Origin: Aliiroseovarius pelagivivens
GTDB lineage: Bacteria; Pseudomonadota; Alphaproteobacteria; Rhodobacterales; Rhodobacteraceae
Assembly (NCBI RefSeq): GCF_900302485.1
Contig: NZ_OMOI01000001.1
Span: 992,001 to 1,056,000 of the forward strand
Length of the DNA: 64,000 bases
Direction: 5' to 3'
Each line of letters begins with the position of its first letter. The stretch's first letter is position 1. The notes beneath the pieces were generated by a model. The model did no database searches and was not told the DNA's origin. It was given only the letters and a program-made list of their open reading frames with translations. Positions 8,711 through 16,593 of the stretch are shown one piece after another. A program made the position numbers and the translations under genes.

Positions 8711-10078
8711 ATGCAAAACCCCCTGACACATTCACAGGCTGCACTGGTCGAAGCGTTCACCAGAGCCGATGCCTACCTTGAAACCGTCCCGGATCGTTCG
8801 GTCGCCCCGACGCCCGATGCCATATCCAGGCTAACGGAGTTTGACACGCCAATGCCGGAGCAACCGAGCGCTCCGGCGAAGACAATTGCCATGCTGGATG
8901 AGATAGGCTCGCCCGCCACAACTGCCTCGGTCGGGGGGCGCTTCTATGGATTGGTTGTTGGTGGAACCCTGCCAGCGGCTCTGGGGGCCAGAGTGTTGGC
9001 AAGTGCTTGGGATCAGGTTGTCTTCAACGAAGCGACCAGCCCGATTGGTGTGAAGCTGGAAAGAGTCGTTTCAGCCTGGCTGCTGGACATCTTGGGATTG
9101 CCAAAAGACTGCTCTGTCGGATTTGTGACAGGGGCGACAATGGCCAACTTCACCTGTCTGGCGGCAGCAAGGAACACATTGCTTGAACGTCAGGGGTGGG
9201 ACGTTTCGAGGAAGGGACTCTGGCGCGCGCCACCTGTCCGCATCGTGGCCGGGCGGCAGGTGCACGTAACAGTGCTCAAGGCGCTTAAATTGCTTGGCTT
9301 TGGAACGGACGAAATCGAGTGGGTTGATTGCGATGCACAAGGCCGAATGATATCGGCGAAACTGCCCGATACTGACGACAGGACGCTGATTTTGACTCAG
9401 TCAGGCAATGTGAATTCCGGAGCAAGCGACCCGATTGCCGAAATCGTCGCTGCGGCAAACGACGCTTGGGTCCATGTGGACGGTGCTTTCGGTCTTTGGG
9501 CGGCGGCCTCGCCACGAACGCAAGCGCAGCTACACGGGTATGACGCCGCAGATAGCTGGGTGACCGATGGGCACAAATGGCTCAACACGCCTTATGATTG
9601 CGGAATGGCCATTTGTCGGCACCCAGACGCCATCCATAATGCAATGGCGACACAAGCTCCGTACCTTGAAATCGGAGGTGTCGCGGCTCCCAAAGACATG
9701 GTGCCAGAGTTCTCTCGCGGGGCGCGGGGCGTAGAAGTATGGGCAGCCCTTCATTCGTTGGGCAAAGAGGGGGTTGCTGATCTGATTGACCGGAGCTGCG
9801 CCTTGGCCAGAAGACTTGCAGCAGGATTGCAAGATTGCGGTTTTGAAATACTGAATGATGTTGTTCTCAATCAGGTTGTGGCGACCTTCCCCGACTTCGA
9901 AGGGCGCTCGTCTGATATTGCGCAGATGGTGCAGGAAAGCGGAGAGGCATGGTTCGGGGCAACCAATTGGAATGGACGCCCCGCGTTGCGGTTTTCTGTG
10001 GCTTCCTGGGCCACATCCGATGCTGATATCGACCGAACCCTTCAGGCAATAAAGAAGACTATTTCGACCTTGGCCTGA
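8711..10078 (+). CDS. PLP-dependent group II amino acid decarboxylase-like protein
   Basis: A 455-residue fold-type I PLP enzyme. The cofactor aspartate is in WVHVDGAFGLWAA and the Schiff-base lysine in SWVTDGHKWLN, as in glutamate/aromatic amino acid decarboxylases. GFVTGATMANFTCLAAAR is the phosphate-binding region. The C-terminal NGRPALRFSVASWATSDADI is typical of the family. GGAGCC lies ten bases before the ATG. The substrate cannot be read from sequence; related bacterial enzymes act on aromatic, sulfinic or diamino acids. It lies directly after AhpD-like protein 1 and before HxlR-2, which suggests that the regulator or its ligand concerns this amine or amino acid pathway. Confidence 0.85.
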   Translation: MQNPLTHSQAALVEAFTRADAYLETVPDRSVAPTPDAISRLTEFDTPMPEQPSAPAKTIAMLDEIGSPATTASVGGRFYGLVVGGTLPAALGARVLASAWDQVVFNEATSPIGVKLERVVSAWLLDILGLPKDCSVGFVTGATMANFTCLAAARNTLLERQGWDVSRKGLWRAPPVRIVAGRQVHVTVLKALKLLGFGTDEIEWVDCDAQGRMISAKLPDTDDRTLILTQSGNVNSGASDPIAEIVAAANDAWVHVDGAFGLWAAASPRTQAQLHGYDAADSWVTDGHKWLNTPYDCGMAICRHPDAIHNAMATQAPYLEIGGVAAPKDMVPEFSRGARGVEVWAALHSLGKEGVADLIDRSCALARRLAAGLQDCGFEILNDVVLNQVVATFPDFEGRSSDIAQMVQESGEAWFGATNWNGRPALRFSVASWATSDADIDRTLQAIKKTISTLA

Positions 10079-10142
10079 TCAGGCAGATACCCTTTTCCGG
10101 ATCGAATTCAGGCTCCAAGATTTGCATGCCGACTGTTCCCGG

Positions 10143-10169
10143 TCTACACTTCACTCCATAAAGTGTAGA
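10143..10169. promoter_or_regulatory. Inverted repeat upstream of HxlR-2
   Basis: TCTACACTT and AAGTGTAGA form a perfect 9-base inverted repeat around a 9-base spacer, ending 32 bases before the HxlR-2 start codon. Its outer CTAC and GTAG arms match those of the HxlR palindromes at 5194 and 10890, but with wider spacing. It is a candidate autoregulatory site. Confidence 0.5.
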
Positions 10170-10201
10170 AGCAGCTGGCGCGCCCAGCCACAGGGGGTGA
10201 G

Positions 10202-10885
10202 ATGGAGTACGGACAGTTTTGTCCTATTGCGAAAGCATCTGAGATTATCGGAGAAAAATGGACGCTTCTCATCATCCGCGAATTGTTGATGGGAAGTCGC
10301 CGTTTTTCTGAATTGCAGCGAGGGTTGGGTGCAATCTCTCCGACACTTCTGACACGACGTCTTGTTCATCTGGAAGACCGTGGAATGATCATGAAGCGAC
10401 GGATCAGCGGGCAGAAGGGCTTCGAGTACCTCCCGACCGAATCCTGCCGGTTGCTTTTGCCTATTTTGCTTTCTCTGGGGGACTGGGGCATGCAATGGGC
10501 GCGGTCCAATTTGACCTCCAAGGATTATGATGTTGGTCTGCTCATCACCAACTTGCAGCGCAGCATCCAGCCCGACAAACTGCCGTCGGGGGAAGTCGTC
10601 ATCCACTTCAAATTCATCGATGTTCAGGAAGGGTCTACCTGGTGGCTTGTCGTGCAATCCGGCGAGATTGATATTTGCGACAAAGACCCGGGCAAGGACG
10701 TTGATGTCTATTTCACAACCACCGTCAAAGTCATGGTGGATGCCTGGATGGGGGACACAACGTATCGCAAGGCAATCGCTGACGGAGATATGACCATCAT
10801 CGGACCAAGATTGCTGACCGACAACGTTTCGGGTTGGATGAAACCCAGCGTGTTCTCCGGTTCGGATTCCGACAGCGGAATATAA
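10202..10885 (+). CDS. HxlR-family winged-helix regulator with C-terminal SCP2-like domain (HxlR-2)
   Basis: A 227-residue paralogue of the regulator at 5251-5940. It shares YGQFCPIAKA-EI-G (with the N-terminal cysteine at residue 7), RELL-GS-RFS-LQ-GL, KR-ISGQ-G and the C-terminal DPGKDV motif. The winged helix occupies residues 1-100 and an SCP2-like domain the rest. The ATG is preceded by GGGGGTGAG. Two palindromes flank it: TCTACACTT-N9-AAGTGTAGA just upstream, and ACTACA-N5-TGTAGT just after its stop, before the second AhpD-like gene. Autoregulation and control of the downstream AhpD-like gene are the simplest reading. Confidence 0.85.
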   Translation: MEYGQFCPIAKASEIIGEKWTLLIIRELLMGSRRFSELQRGLGAISPTLLTRRLVHLEDRGMIMKRRISGQKGFEYLPTESCRLLLPILLSLGDWGMQWARSNLTSKDYDVGLLITNLQRSIQPDKLPSGEVVIHFKFIDVQEGSTWWLVVQSGEIDICDKDPGKDVDVYFTTTVKVMVDAWMGDTTYRKAIADGDMTIIGPRLLTDNVSGWMKPSVFSGSDSDSGI

Positions 10886-10889
10886 TATC

Positions 10890-10906
10890 ACTACACATTA
10901 TGTAGT
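10890..10906. promoter_or_regulatory. Palindrome, likely HxlR operator before AhpD-like gene 2
   Basis: ACTACACATTATGTAGT is a perfect inverted repeat with the same ACTAC-N7-GTAGT form as the palindrome at 5194-5212. It lies about 120 bases before the AhpD-like start at 11030, immediately after the HxlR-2 stop. Confidence 0.6.
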
Positions 10907-11029
10907 TTTCTGCAATTCAAACGATAGTGAATTCGCACCGATCGTGGAATATCGAACGTGCCGTTCCATCTCCTAGGGTTTGACTGACTTCGATGAACTC
11001 GAAGACTAGAAAAACCTTAGGAGACACAA

Positions 11030-11599
11030 ATGAAACACTTCACTATTCACAACCTGCAATCAGCAGCACCAAATGCACGGCCCATTCTTGAAGGGCTGGC
11101 AAAGATGGTTGGCTTTGTTCCCAATGTCTTTGCAGTTATGGGCGGTTCAGCCTCGGCATTGAACGGTTTCGTCGAAGTGACCAAACAGTTCGGCGCATCG
11201 TCCCTCAACGCGACCGAACGCGAGATCGTGCACATCGCGACCAGCGTCGAAAACGGATGCAGTTATTGCGTGGCCGGACACACGGGCTTCGCCAAGGCTC
11301 AAAAAGTCGACGATGCGGTGATTGAGGCAGTGCGCACCCGGGGCACCATTGCAGATCCCAAACTTGCGGCGCTTCACGATTTCACTCGGGCGTTGGTAAT
11401 CAAACGCGGACATGTCGAACAGAGTGAATTGGAGCGGTTCCGAGCCGCCGGATACACCGAGGCTCAGGTCTATGAGGTCATCATTGGCATCAGCGAAAAG
11501 ACCATCTCTAACCTGACCAGCATCTCGTTGGACCTTCCTCTCGACGAGGCGTTCAAGCCATTCGCATGGGAACCGGAAGAAGCGCGTATCGCGGCGTAA
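11030..11599 (+). CDS. Carboxymuconolactone decarboxylase/AhpD-like protein 2
   Basis: A 189-residue AhpD/CMD-family protein, paralogous to the one at 8095-8670. The dithiol motif is EREIVHIATSVENGCSYCVAGH, with CxxC plus His. The C-terminus SISLDLPLDEAFKPFAWEPEEA closely matches its paralogue. TTAGGAGAC precedes the ATG by about seven bases. It is probably a small redox enzyme (peroxidase or disulfide-reducing). The HxlR-type palindrome between HxlR-2 and this gene implies control by one or both HxlR proteins. The exact oxidant or electrophile handled is unknown. Confidence 0.85.
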   Translation: MKHFTIHNLQSAAPNARPILEGLAKMVGFVPNVFAVMGGSASALNGFVEVTKQFGASSLNATEREIVHIATSVENGCSYCVAGHTGFAKAQKVDDAVIEAVRTRGTIADPKLAALHDFTRALVIKRGHVEQSELERFRAAGYTEAQVYEVIIGISEKTISNLTSISLDLPLDEAFKPFAWEPEEARIAA

Positions 11600-11756
11600 G
11601 CCCACTTCGGGCTGATCAGCACGATCGGCTCGGGGCCAGTTTCCCGACCAAATTCGCGTGATGTCAGGATAGCACTTTTCCCCCGCCATCCTCGCTTCGT
11701 AACAAACACTGGCTCGCTACGTTGTGTGATGGCGACCCAATACAAAGGACGACAAC

Positions 11757-12593
11757 ATGGACATCCAAAGAATAGCGGCATTCAGCAAGGGTCATGAAGG
11801 CGGCAACCCCGCTGGAGTAGTTTTGCTGGATACGTCAATTGGCGAGGAAGAAATGGTCCGCGTTGCAGCAGAAGTGGGATACTCGGAAACTGTCTTTGCA
11901 GTTCCGCTGGATGCGTCTGGCAAGAAATGGCGCGTTCGGTACTTTTCCCCGGAAACCGAAGTGCCCTTTTGCGGCCATGCGACGATCGCCCTAGGCACAG
12001 TATTGGGCAAGCAGGTTGGTTGGGGAACGTTTGAACTGACGCTGAATGACGCAGTTATAACAGTTGATGCACATCGATCCGAGACAGGTGTGGTGGCGAC
12101 GCTCACCTCACCGCCCACAAACAGCCAGGCTGTGCCCGATGCCTTGCTTACTGAAGTTCTGTCGCTCTTCGGATTCAGGCAGGCTGATCTTGATGATCGA
12201 CTGCCGCCCGCGCGCATTCATGGTGGGTCCGATCACATTGTACTGCTGTTGTCAGACCGAACAAGATTGGCAGGCATGACCTATGATCTGAGCCTAGGCC
12301 GGGACGTGATGCGTAGACTCGGAGTTGCCACAATCATGCTTGTGGTTGTCAAGGACGATCAAACATTTGTCGTTCGAAATGCTTTTGCGTCGGGGGGTGT
12401 CCTCGAAGATCCCGCCACCGGCGCGGCTGCAGCGGCTTTTGGGGGATACCTGAGGGATCGAAATTGGCCCCACCGCGGACGTTTCACGATCCGGCAGGGC
12501 GAGGATATGGGGCAGCCGTCTTTAATAGGCGTCGAACTGGATAACACCCCCGGCAGCCCTGTGCGCGTATCTGGCGGCACGAGGCGTATCTGA
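11757..12593 (+). CDS. PhzF-family isomerase-like protein
   Basis: A 278-residue PhzF-family protein with the two-domain diaminopimelate epimerase-like fold. The family's catalytic glutamate is in VGYSETVFA, and CGHATIALG and EDPATGAAAAAFGGYL are the two conserved loops. PhzF itself isomerises a phenazine precursor; most homologues outside phenazine clusters have no known substrate, and no other phenazine genes are here. It lies 157 bases downstream of AhpD-like protein 2, so a shared transcript is possible. The N-terminal MDIQRIAAFS is the usual start for the family and fits the ATG chosen. Confidence 0.88.
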   Translation: MDIQRIAAFSKGHEGGNPAGVVLLDTSIGEEEMVRVAAEVGYSETVFAVPLDASGKKWRVRYFSPETEVPFCGHATIALGTVLGKQVGWGTFELTLNDAVITVDAHRSETGVVATLTSPPTNSQAVPDALLTEVLSLFGFRQADLDDRLPPARIHGGSDHIVLLLSDRTRLAGMTYDLSLGRDVMRRLGVATIMLVVVKDDQTFVVRNAFASGGVLEDPATGAAAAAFGGYLRDRNWPHRGRFTIRQGEDMGQPSLIGVELDNTPGSPVRVSGGTRRI

Positions 12594-12729
12594 AACCGCG
12601 CAGATGTCTGAGTGGTGCGGACGATGACTGCTCCGTCCCCAACACAATACCAAAAGAGCGAAGCGAGGAGAGACCGCCGTAGGAGTACTCATTCGCGGGC
12701 CTCCTCATAGCAGATGAAAAGGAAACGAC

Positions 12730-12966
12730 ATGACGACCACAATTTTGAATTTTTTCACACGACCCATCCTTCAAGCGGAAACCCGCAACTCCAAACCTCA
12801 ATGGCGGAGCTATTCGCGCGAAGCCGCTGATCTACTGTCCATGGAGGACTGGATGCTCAACGACATTGGGATCTCTCGCGCAACCGCCGTGCGCGAAGCT
12901 CGAAGATTGCAGAGGAAAGCTGCAACCGAGTGGATGGGTCCGACCTGGTGGCGGCTCCGGGACTAA
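12730..12966 (+). CDS. DUF1127 small protein 1
   Basis: A 78-residue basic protein with a DUF1127 domain in its second half: SREAADLLSMEDWMLNDIGISRATAVREARR. In Rhodobacter, short DUF1127 proteins such as CcaF1 are stress-induced and bind RNA; a similar role here is inference. It has its own terminator-like hairpin immediately downstream (12969-12990), so it is probably transcribed alone. AAAAGGAAAC precedes the ATG. A second DUF1127-like protein lies at 13838-14047, on the other side of the OsmC gene. Confidence 0.85.
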   Translation: MTTTILNFFTRPILQAETRNSKPQWRSYSREAADLLSMEDWMLNDIGISRATAVREARRLQRKAATEWMGPTWWRLRD

Positions 12967-12968
12967 GG

Positions 12969-12990
12969 CGGGGTTAAAGGCCCCGTTTTT
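12969..12990 (+). terminator. Rho-independent terminator after DUF1127-1
   Basis: CGGGG, a 7-base loop, then CCCCG followed by TTTTT. It starts three bases after the DUF1127 stop codon. The stem is short but GC-only and the T-tract is clean. Confidence 0.65.
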
Positions 12991-13233
12991 AATCCTGATA
13001 TCCTGAGAACCACAGGACAGCATCACTAGCAGCCCGGTCGAATTTCGAACGGGAACCAAGATCGGAGCCCGCGCCGGGCTCTGAATGGAATTTCTTTGCC
13101 AATCGTCCACGTCGGTCGAGCGGCGCAACCAAGAGTTCCGCCTGTACCGTAACCAGTTTGATTGGGTCGTCAAATGACATGGAAAACCCATGACTCGATC
13201 ACTTTTGTCCTCTCTGCAAACAAACAAGGAAAC

Positions 13234-13806
13234 ATGAAAATGAACGACCAATCCAAAGCAAATACCGCCAACAATGGTGTCAACGTGCAAGCACTGCTCG
13301 ACGCACGCGATGCGCTTTCTCAGGCGCCTGCCGCAGCCCAGTTTACCTGGCGGGCAGCAACCGAATGGCAGAACGGTGTGCATAGCCGTTCGACCATCGA
13401 AGGGTTCTTCGGCCTGGGTGAAGAGCACAAGCATCGTAAAGCCTTTACCATCGACGCGGATCACCCGGCGGAATTCGCGGCCTCGGACAACGGTCCGACG
13501 CCTGTCGAAATCGTGCTTTCTGGTCTGGGAAGCTGTCTGGCTTCCGGCGTCGCCTCGGTCGCTCAAAACCGCGGCATTCAGTTGCGCTCGGTCACAGCCT
13601 TCGTCGAAGGTGACATGGATCTCTACGGCATCCTGGGCATAGATGCAGACGTCCGCAACGGCTTTACCGCCATCCGCGTTCGCTTTGAAGTCGACGCTGA
13701 CGCTACCGACGACGAGATCGCCGCGGTTGTGGCCCAGTCGCAGAAACGCTCTGCCGTTTTCGACCTCATCACCAACCCTAGCAACGTGAGCGTGTCCGTC
13801 GCCTGA
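13234..13806 (+). CDS. OsmC-like protein
   Basis: A 190-residue OsmC/Ohr-superfamily protein. The conserved core is visible as DNGPTPVEIVLSGLGSCLASGVASVA, which carries the first (peroxidatic-position) cysteine. The C-terminal half ends NPSNVSVSVA and has no second cysteine, so a classical two-cysteine hydroperoxide reductase mechanism is doubtful. Related one-cysteine OsmC-like proteins are annotated without clear substrates. CAAGGAAAC precedes the ATG at 13234; an in-frame start at 13162 has no support. It is followed 31 bases later by a second DUF1127 protein and then by the flavin oxidoreductases, suggesting a stress or sulfur-related unit. Confidence 0.82.
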   Translation: MKMNDQSKANTANNGVNVQALLDARDALSQAPAAAQFTWRAATEWQNGVHSRSTIEGFFGLGEEHKHRKAFTIDADHPAEFAASDNGPTPVEIVLSGLGSCLASGVASVAQNRGIQLRSVTAFVEGDMDLYGILGIDADVRNGFTAIRVRFEVDADATDDEIAAVVAQSQKRSAVFDLITNPSNVSVSVA

Positions 13807-13837
13807 GGCGGGACACAGCATGAAAGGAGCCAATGTT

Positions 13838-14047
13838 ATGGCCGCTTTGCCCCAACCGCGTTGGAGTTTTCGCTGGATCGCATCCGCGATGAAATCCGCG
13901 CAGAAATCCCGACGGGAAAAACGCCGCGGTCGTTTCAAGCTGATTGCAGAACGCGAATTGCGTTTGAACGACCATCTTCTCAGCGACATCAATTTGACCA
14001 CCGACGATGTCAAGCGCGCGCTCGTTTCACCGCGCAGCTGGCTCTGA
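13838..14047 (+). CDS. DUF1127-like small protein 2
   Basis: A 69-residue very basic protein. Its C-terminal half, ERELRLNDHLLSDINLTTDDVKRALVSP, is a DUF1127-type helix pair. The N-terminal half is Arg/Lys rich (SAQKSRREKRRGRFK), which fits nucleic-acid binding. I chose the ATG at 13838 because AGGAG lies nine bases upstream; the ATG at 13820 would place the SD inside the gene. It sits 31 bases after the OsmC-like gene, probably in the same transcript, and before the flavin oxidoreductase. Confidence 0.75.
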   Translation: MAALPQPRWSFRWIASAMKSAQKSRREKRRGRFKLIAERELRLNDHLLSDINLTTDDVKRALVSPRSWL

Positions 14048-14158
14048 AGCCCACCGGTGGCGGTTCCTAAGGGACCGCCGCCGCACACTGCACACCGCAC
14101 AATCTGTCTCGCAATGGGCCCACCGGGTTCTGTTGCTCTCGCCAGAAGGATTATAACG

Positions 14159-15400
14159 ATGAAACGCTCAAATACAGTCATTATCGGGGCGGGACAAACC
14201 GGTCTCGCCATGAGCCGAGAGCTGTCAAAGCGCAGCATAAACCACGTCATTCTGGAACGCGGGCAAATCGCCAATAGCTGGCGCAAAGAGCGCTGGGATT
14301 CACTGCGCCTGCTGACCCCCAACTGGATGAATGGTTTGCCCGGTGCGCCCTATTTAGGCAGAGATCCCGAAGGCTACATGCCCGTCAACGAATTCGCGGA
14401 CGATCTGGCCGGTTTTGCCGCCGCAAACCGGGCCCCTGTGATGGAGGAGACTTCAGTTCTCGGTGTCTCGCCCTTTGGCGTAGGATTCCGGGTGCAGACC
14501 GATCAGGGGGCAATCGACTGTGAAAACGTCGTCGTCGCAACCGGGGCAGCGTCCCGTACCAGCCGACCTTCGTTTGCTCAGGATCTGTCCGCAAATATTA
14601 CCCAGTTATCGCCCTTGGACTACAAGCGCCCCAACGATCTGCCGCCTGGCAGGGTGTTGGTGGTTGGCGCCTCTGCCTCTGGCACCCAGATCGCCCGGGA
14701 AATCCACAACTCCGGTCGGGACGTAACGATTGCCGTGGGCGAACATGTCCGCGTGCCACGCAGCTATCGCGATGCTGACATTCTGAGTTGGATGGAGATA
14801 ACCGGCCGCTGGGGCGATCGCTATGACGAGGTTGAGGATCTCGACCGTCAGCGGGGCGTACCCTCTTTGCAATTGACCGGTCAGGCCGGGACGAACCCGC
14901 TCGATCTCAACGCCCTTCAGGACATAGGCGTTGAAATCGTTGGCCGCATGGCTGGCGTTCGCGACAACACCGTGATGTTTTCCGGTTCGCTCGCAAATGT
15001 TTGCGCTGCTGCCGACCTGAAAATGAACCGTCTGCTCAACGGGTTTGACGATTGGGCGCATGAGAATGGGCTGTTCGACAAAGTGGATGCCCGCGACCGG
15101 CCAGCCCGTACCCGTGTCCCCGATGCGCCGCGCCTTTCAATTGACTTGGACCGCGAAGGCATTGGCACGGTGATTTGGGCGACCGGATACCGTCCTGATC
15201 ACAGCTGGATCGATCTGCCTGTCTTTGATCGTAAAGGGCGCATTCGCCACGACGGAGGCTTCGTTTCGCCGGGCCTTTACGTCATGGGGTTGCCGTTCCT
15301 GCGCCAACGCAAATCGACCTTTATCGACGGAGCCGCCAACGACGCCCGCGACCTTGCAAATCACCTCACTCGCAACCTCGGCCTGATCAAGGCCGCCTGA
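14159..15400 (+). CDS. NAD(P)/FAD-dependent oxidoreductase, flavin monooxygenase-like
   Basis: A 413-residue flavoprotein. The FAD Rossmann motif is VIIGAGQTGLAMSREL at residues 6-22, and a second dinucleotide motif VLVVGASASGTQIAREI lies near residue 166. SWRKERWDSLRLLTPNW is the conserved segment of the CzcO/flavin monooxygenase-like group. The C-terminus has TVIWATGYRPDHSW, the usual ATG-Y signature. The likely role is NAD(P)H-dependent oxygenation of a soft nucleophile (S or N) or a Baeyer-Villiger type reaction; the substrate is unknown. AAGGATT precedes the ATG at 14159. Another FAD protein follows 12 bases later and the cysteine synthase fusion after that, probably one operon. Confidence 0.85.
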   Translation: MKRSNTVIIGAGQTGLAMSRELSKRSINHVILERGQIANSWRKERWDSLRLLTPNWMNGLPGAPYLGRDPEGYMPVNEFADDLAGFAAANRAPVMEETSVLGVSPFGVGFRVQTDQGAIDCENVVVATGAASRTSRPSFAQDLSANITQLSPLDYKRPNDLPPGRVLVVGASASGTQIAREIHNSGRDVTIAVGEHVRVPRSYRDADILSWMEITGRWGDRYDEVEDLDRQRGVPSLQLTGQAGTNPLDLNALQDIGVEIVGRMAGVRDNTVMFSGSLANVCAAADLKMNRLLNGFDDWAHENGLFDKVDARDRPARTRVPDAPRLSIDLDREGIGTVIWATGYRPDHSWIDLPVFDRKGRIRHDGGFVSPGLYVMGLPFLRQRKSTFIDGAANDARDLANHLTRNLGLIKAA

Positions 15401-15412
15401 AGGAGAAATCAT

Positions 15413-16582
15413 ATGAACAAGAGAGTTTTCAAGCACAGCCATTACGATGCCGTCATCATCGGTGCCCGCTGCGCAGGGGCCGCGACCGGCATCGAACTGG
15501 CGCGCGCCGGTGCGCGGGTGCTGCTGATAGATCGTGACGAACCCGGAAATGACACTTTGTCCACCCACGCGTTGATGCGTCCGGCGATTAGCCTTCTGAA
15601 TGATTGGGGCGTGCTGCCCGATATCGAAAAGGCAAAAACGCCTTTGGTTAGTGTCACCAATTTTCACTACGGGGCCGAAAAGATATCGGTGGATATCAAG
15701 CCAGACGGTGCCATTAAGGGACTTTACGCTCCACGACGAGGCATTCTTGACCGGTTACTTGCCGACAAGGCAGTTGACTTTGGGGCCGAGTTACACACCG
15801 GAGTAAGCTTCCAGTCCGCCAGCAAGGATAGCCAAGGCCGTGTGTGCGGAGCGCATTTGGTCACCGCAGACGGACGGCAAATGTCGGTATCCTGCAATGT
15901 CTTGATCGGGGCGGATGGTCGTCAGTCCACTGTGGCCAGCGCGGTCGGTGCCGCGACACAAGTCGAAGGGCAGGAACGTTCTGCCGTCGTCTACGGGTAC
16001 TTCGACGAAATTCCCAACGACGGCTACCGCTGGTTCTTTGGGCGTGACAGTTACTCCGGTGCAATTCCGACAAACGCAGGCGCTCACTGTGTCTTTGCAG
16101 CGGTGCACCGGGACGCTTTCAAGGACCGGTTCGGTCCAGATCCGCTTGCTGGTATGCAGTCAGTGGTTGCCGAATGCGATCCAGATCTTGCCCAGCATCT
16201 GCAGCGCGGCTCTACCGATGGCCGATTGCGCCGCTTTGGCGGGGCACCAAGCCATATGCGGGACTGCGCCGGGCCGGGATGGGCCCTTGTTGGCGACGCC
16301 GGGTATTTCAAAGATCCGGCAACGGCTCATGGCATTACGGATGCCTTCCTTGATGCGCATCGCTTGGCACAGGCACTCGGCGGCAATCCTTCCAACCCAT
16401 TGGCGTATCAGCTCCAACGCAACGCCCAAAGTAGGCGGCTATTCGACATCACACAAAAAGTTGCCGCGCTGAACTGGAACCATTCGTCGCTGAAGGCTCT
16501 GCACCGTGACCTCAACCTTTGCATGAAGGCGGAATACGCCGAATTGCGCGGTCCAAATGCTGACGCGGCCCAAGCTGCATAA
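15413..16582 (+). CDS. FAD-dependent monooxygenase, geranylgeranyl reductase-like group
   Basis: A 389-residue FAD protein of the PHBH/geranylgeranyl reductase-like family. The N-terminal FAD motif is AVIIGARCAGAATGIELARAG, where the middle Gly-x-Gly is followed by Arg-Cys-Ala. VLIGADGRQSTVA is the DG motif and LVGDAGYFKDPATAHGITDA the GD motif. The substrate is unknown. A GGAGAAATC ribosome site is present. It lies 12 bases after the first flavoprotein and 11 bases before the cysteine synthase-glutaredoxin gene, so the three are almost certainly co-transcribed. Confidence 0.87.
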   Translation: MNKRVFKHSHYDAVIIGARCAGAATGIELARAGARVLLIDRDEPGNDTLSTHALMRPAISLLNDWGVLPDIEKAKTPLVSVTNFHYGAEKISVDIKPDGAIKGLYAPRRGILDRLLADKAVDFGAELHTGVSFQSASKDSQGRVCGAHLVTADGRQMSVSCNVLIGADGRQSTVASAVGAATQVEGQERSAVVYGYFDEIPNDGYRWFFGRDSYSGAIPTNAGAHCVFAAVHRDAFKDRFGPDPLAGMQSVVAECDPDLAQHLQRGSTDGRLRRFGGAPSHMRDCAGPGWALVGDAGYFKDPATAHGITDAFLDAHRLAQALGGNPSNPLAYQLQRNAQSRRLFDITQKVAALNWNHSSLKALHRDLNLCMKAEYAELRGPNADAAQAA

Positions 16583-16593
16583 AGGGGAAGAAC

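Noticed and set aside
11717..11731. Third HxlR operator before the PhzF gene
   Set aside because: CTAC-N7-GATG has only the left arm right, so it is not good enough to list as a site.
11757..12593. Phenazine biosynthesis locus
   Set aside because: Only a PhzF-family protein is present, without PhzA/B, D, E or G. The family is widespread outside phenazine clusters.
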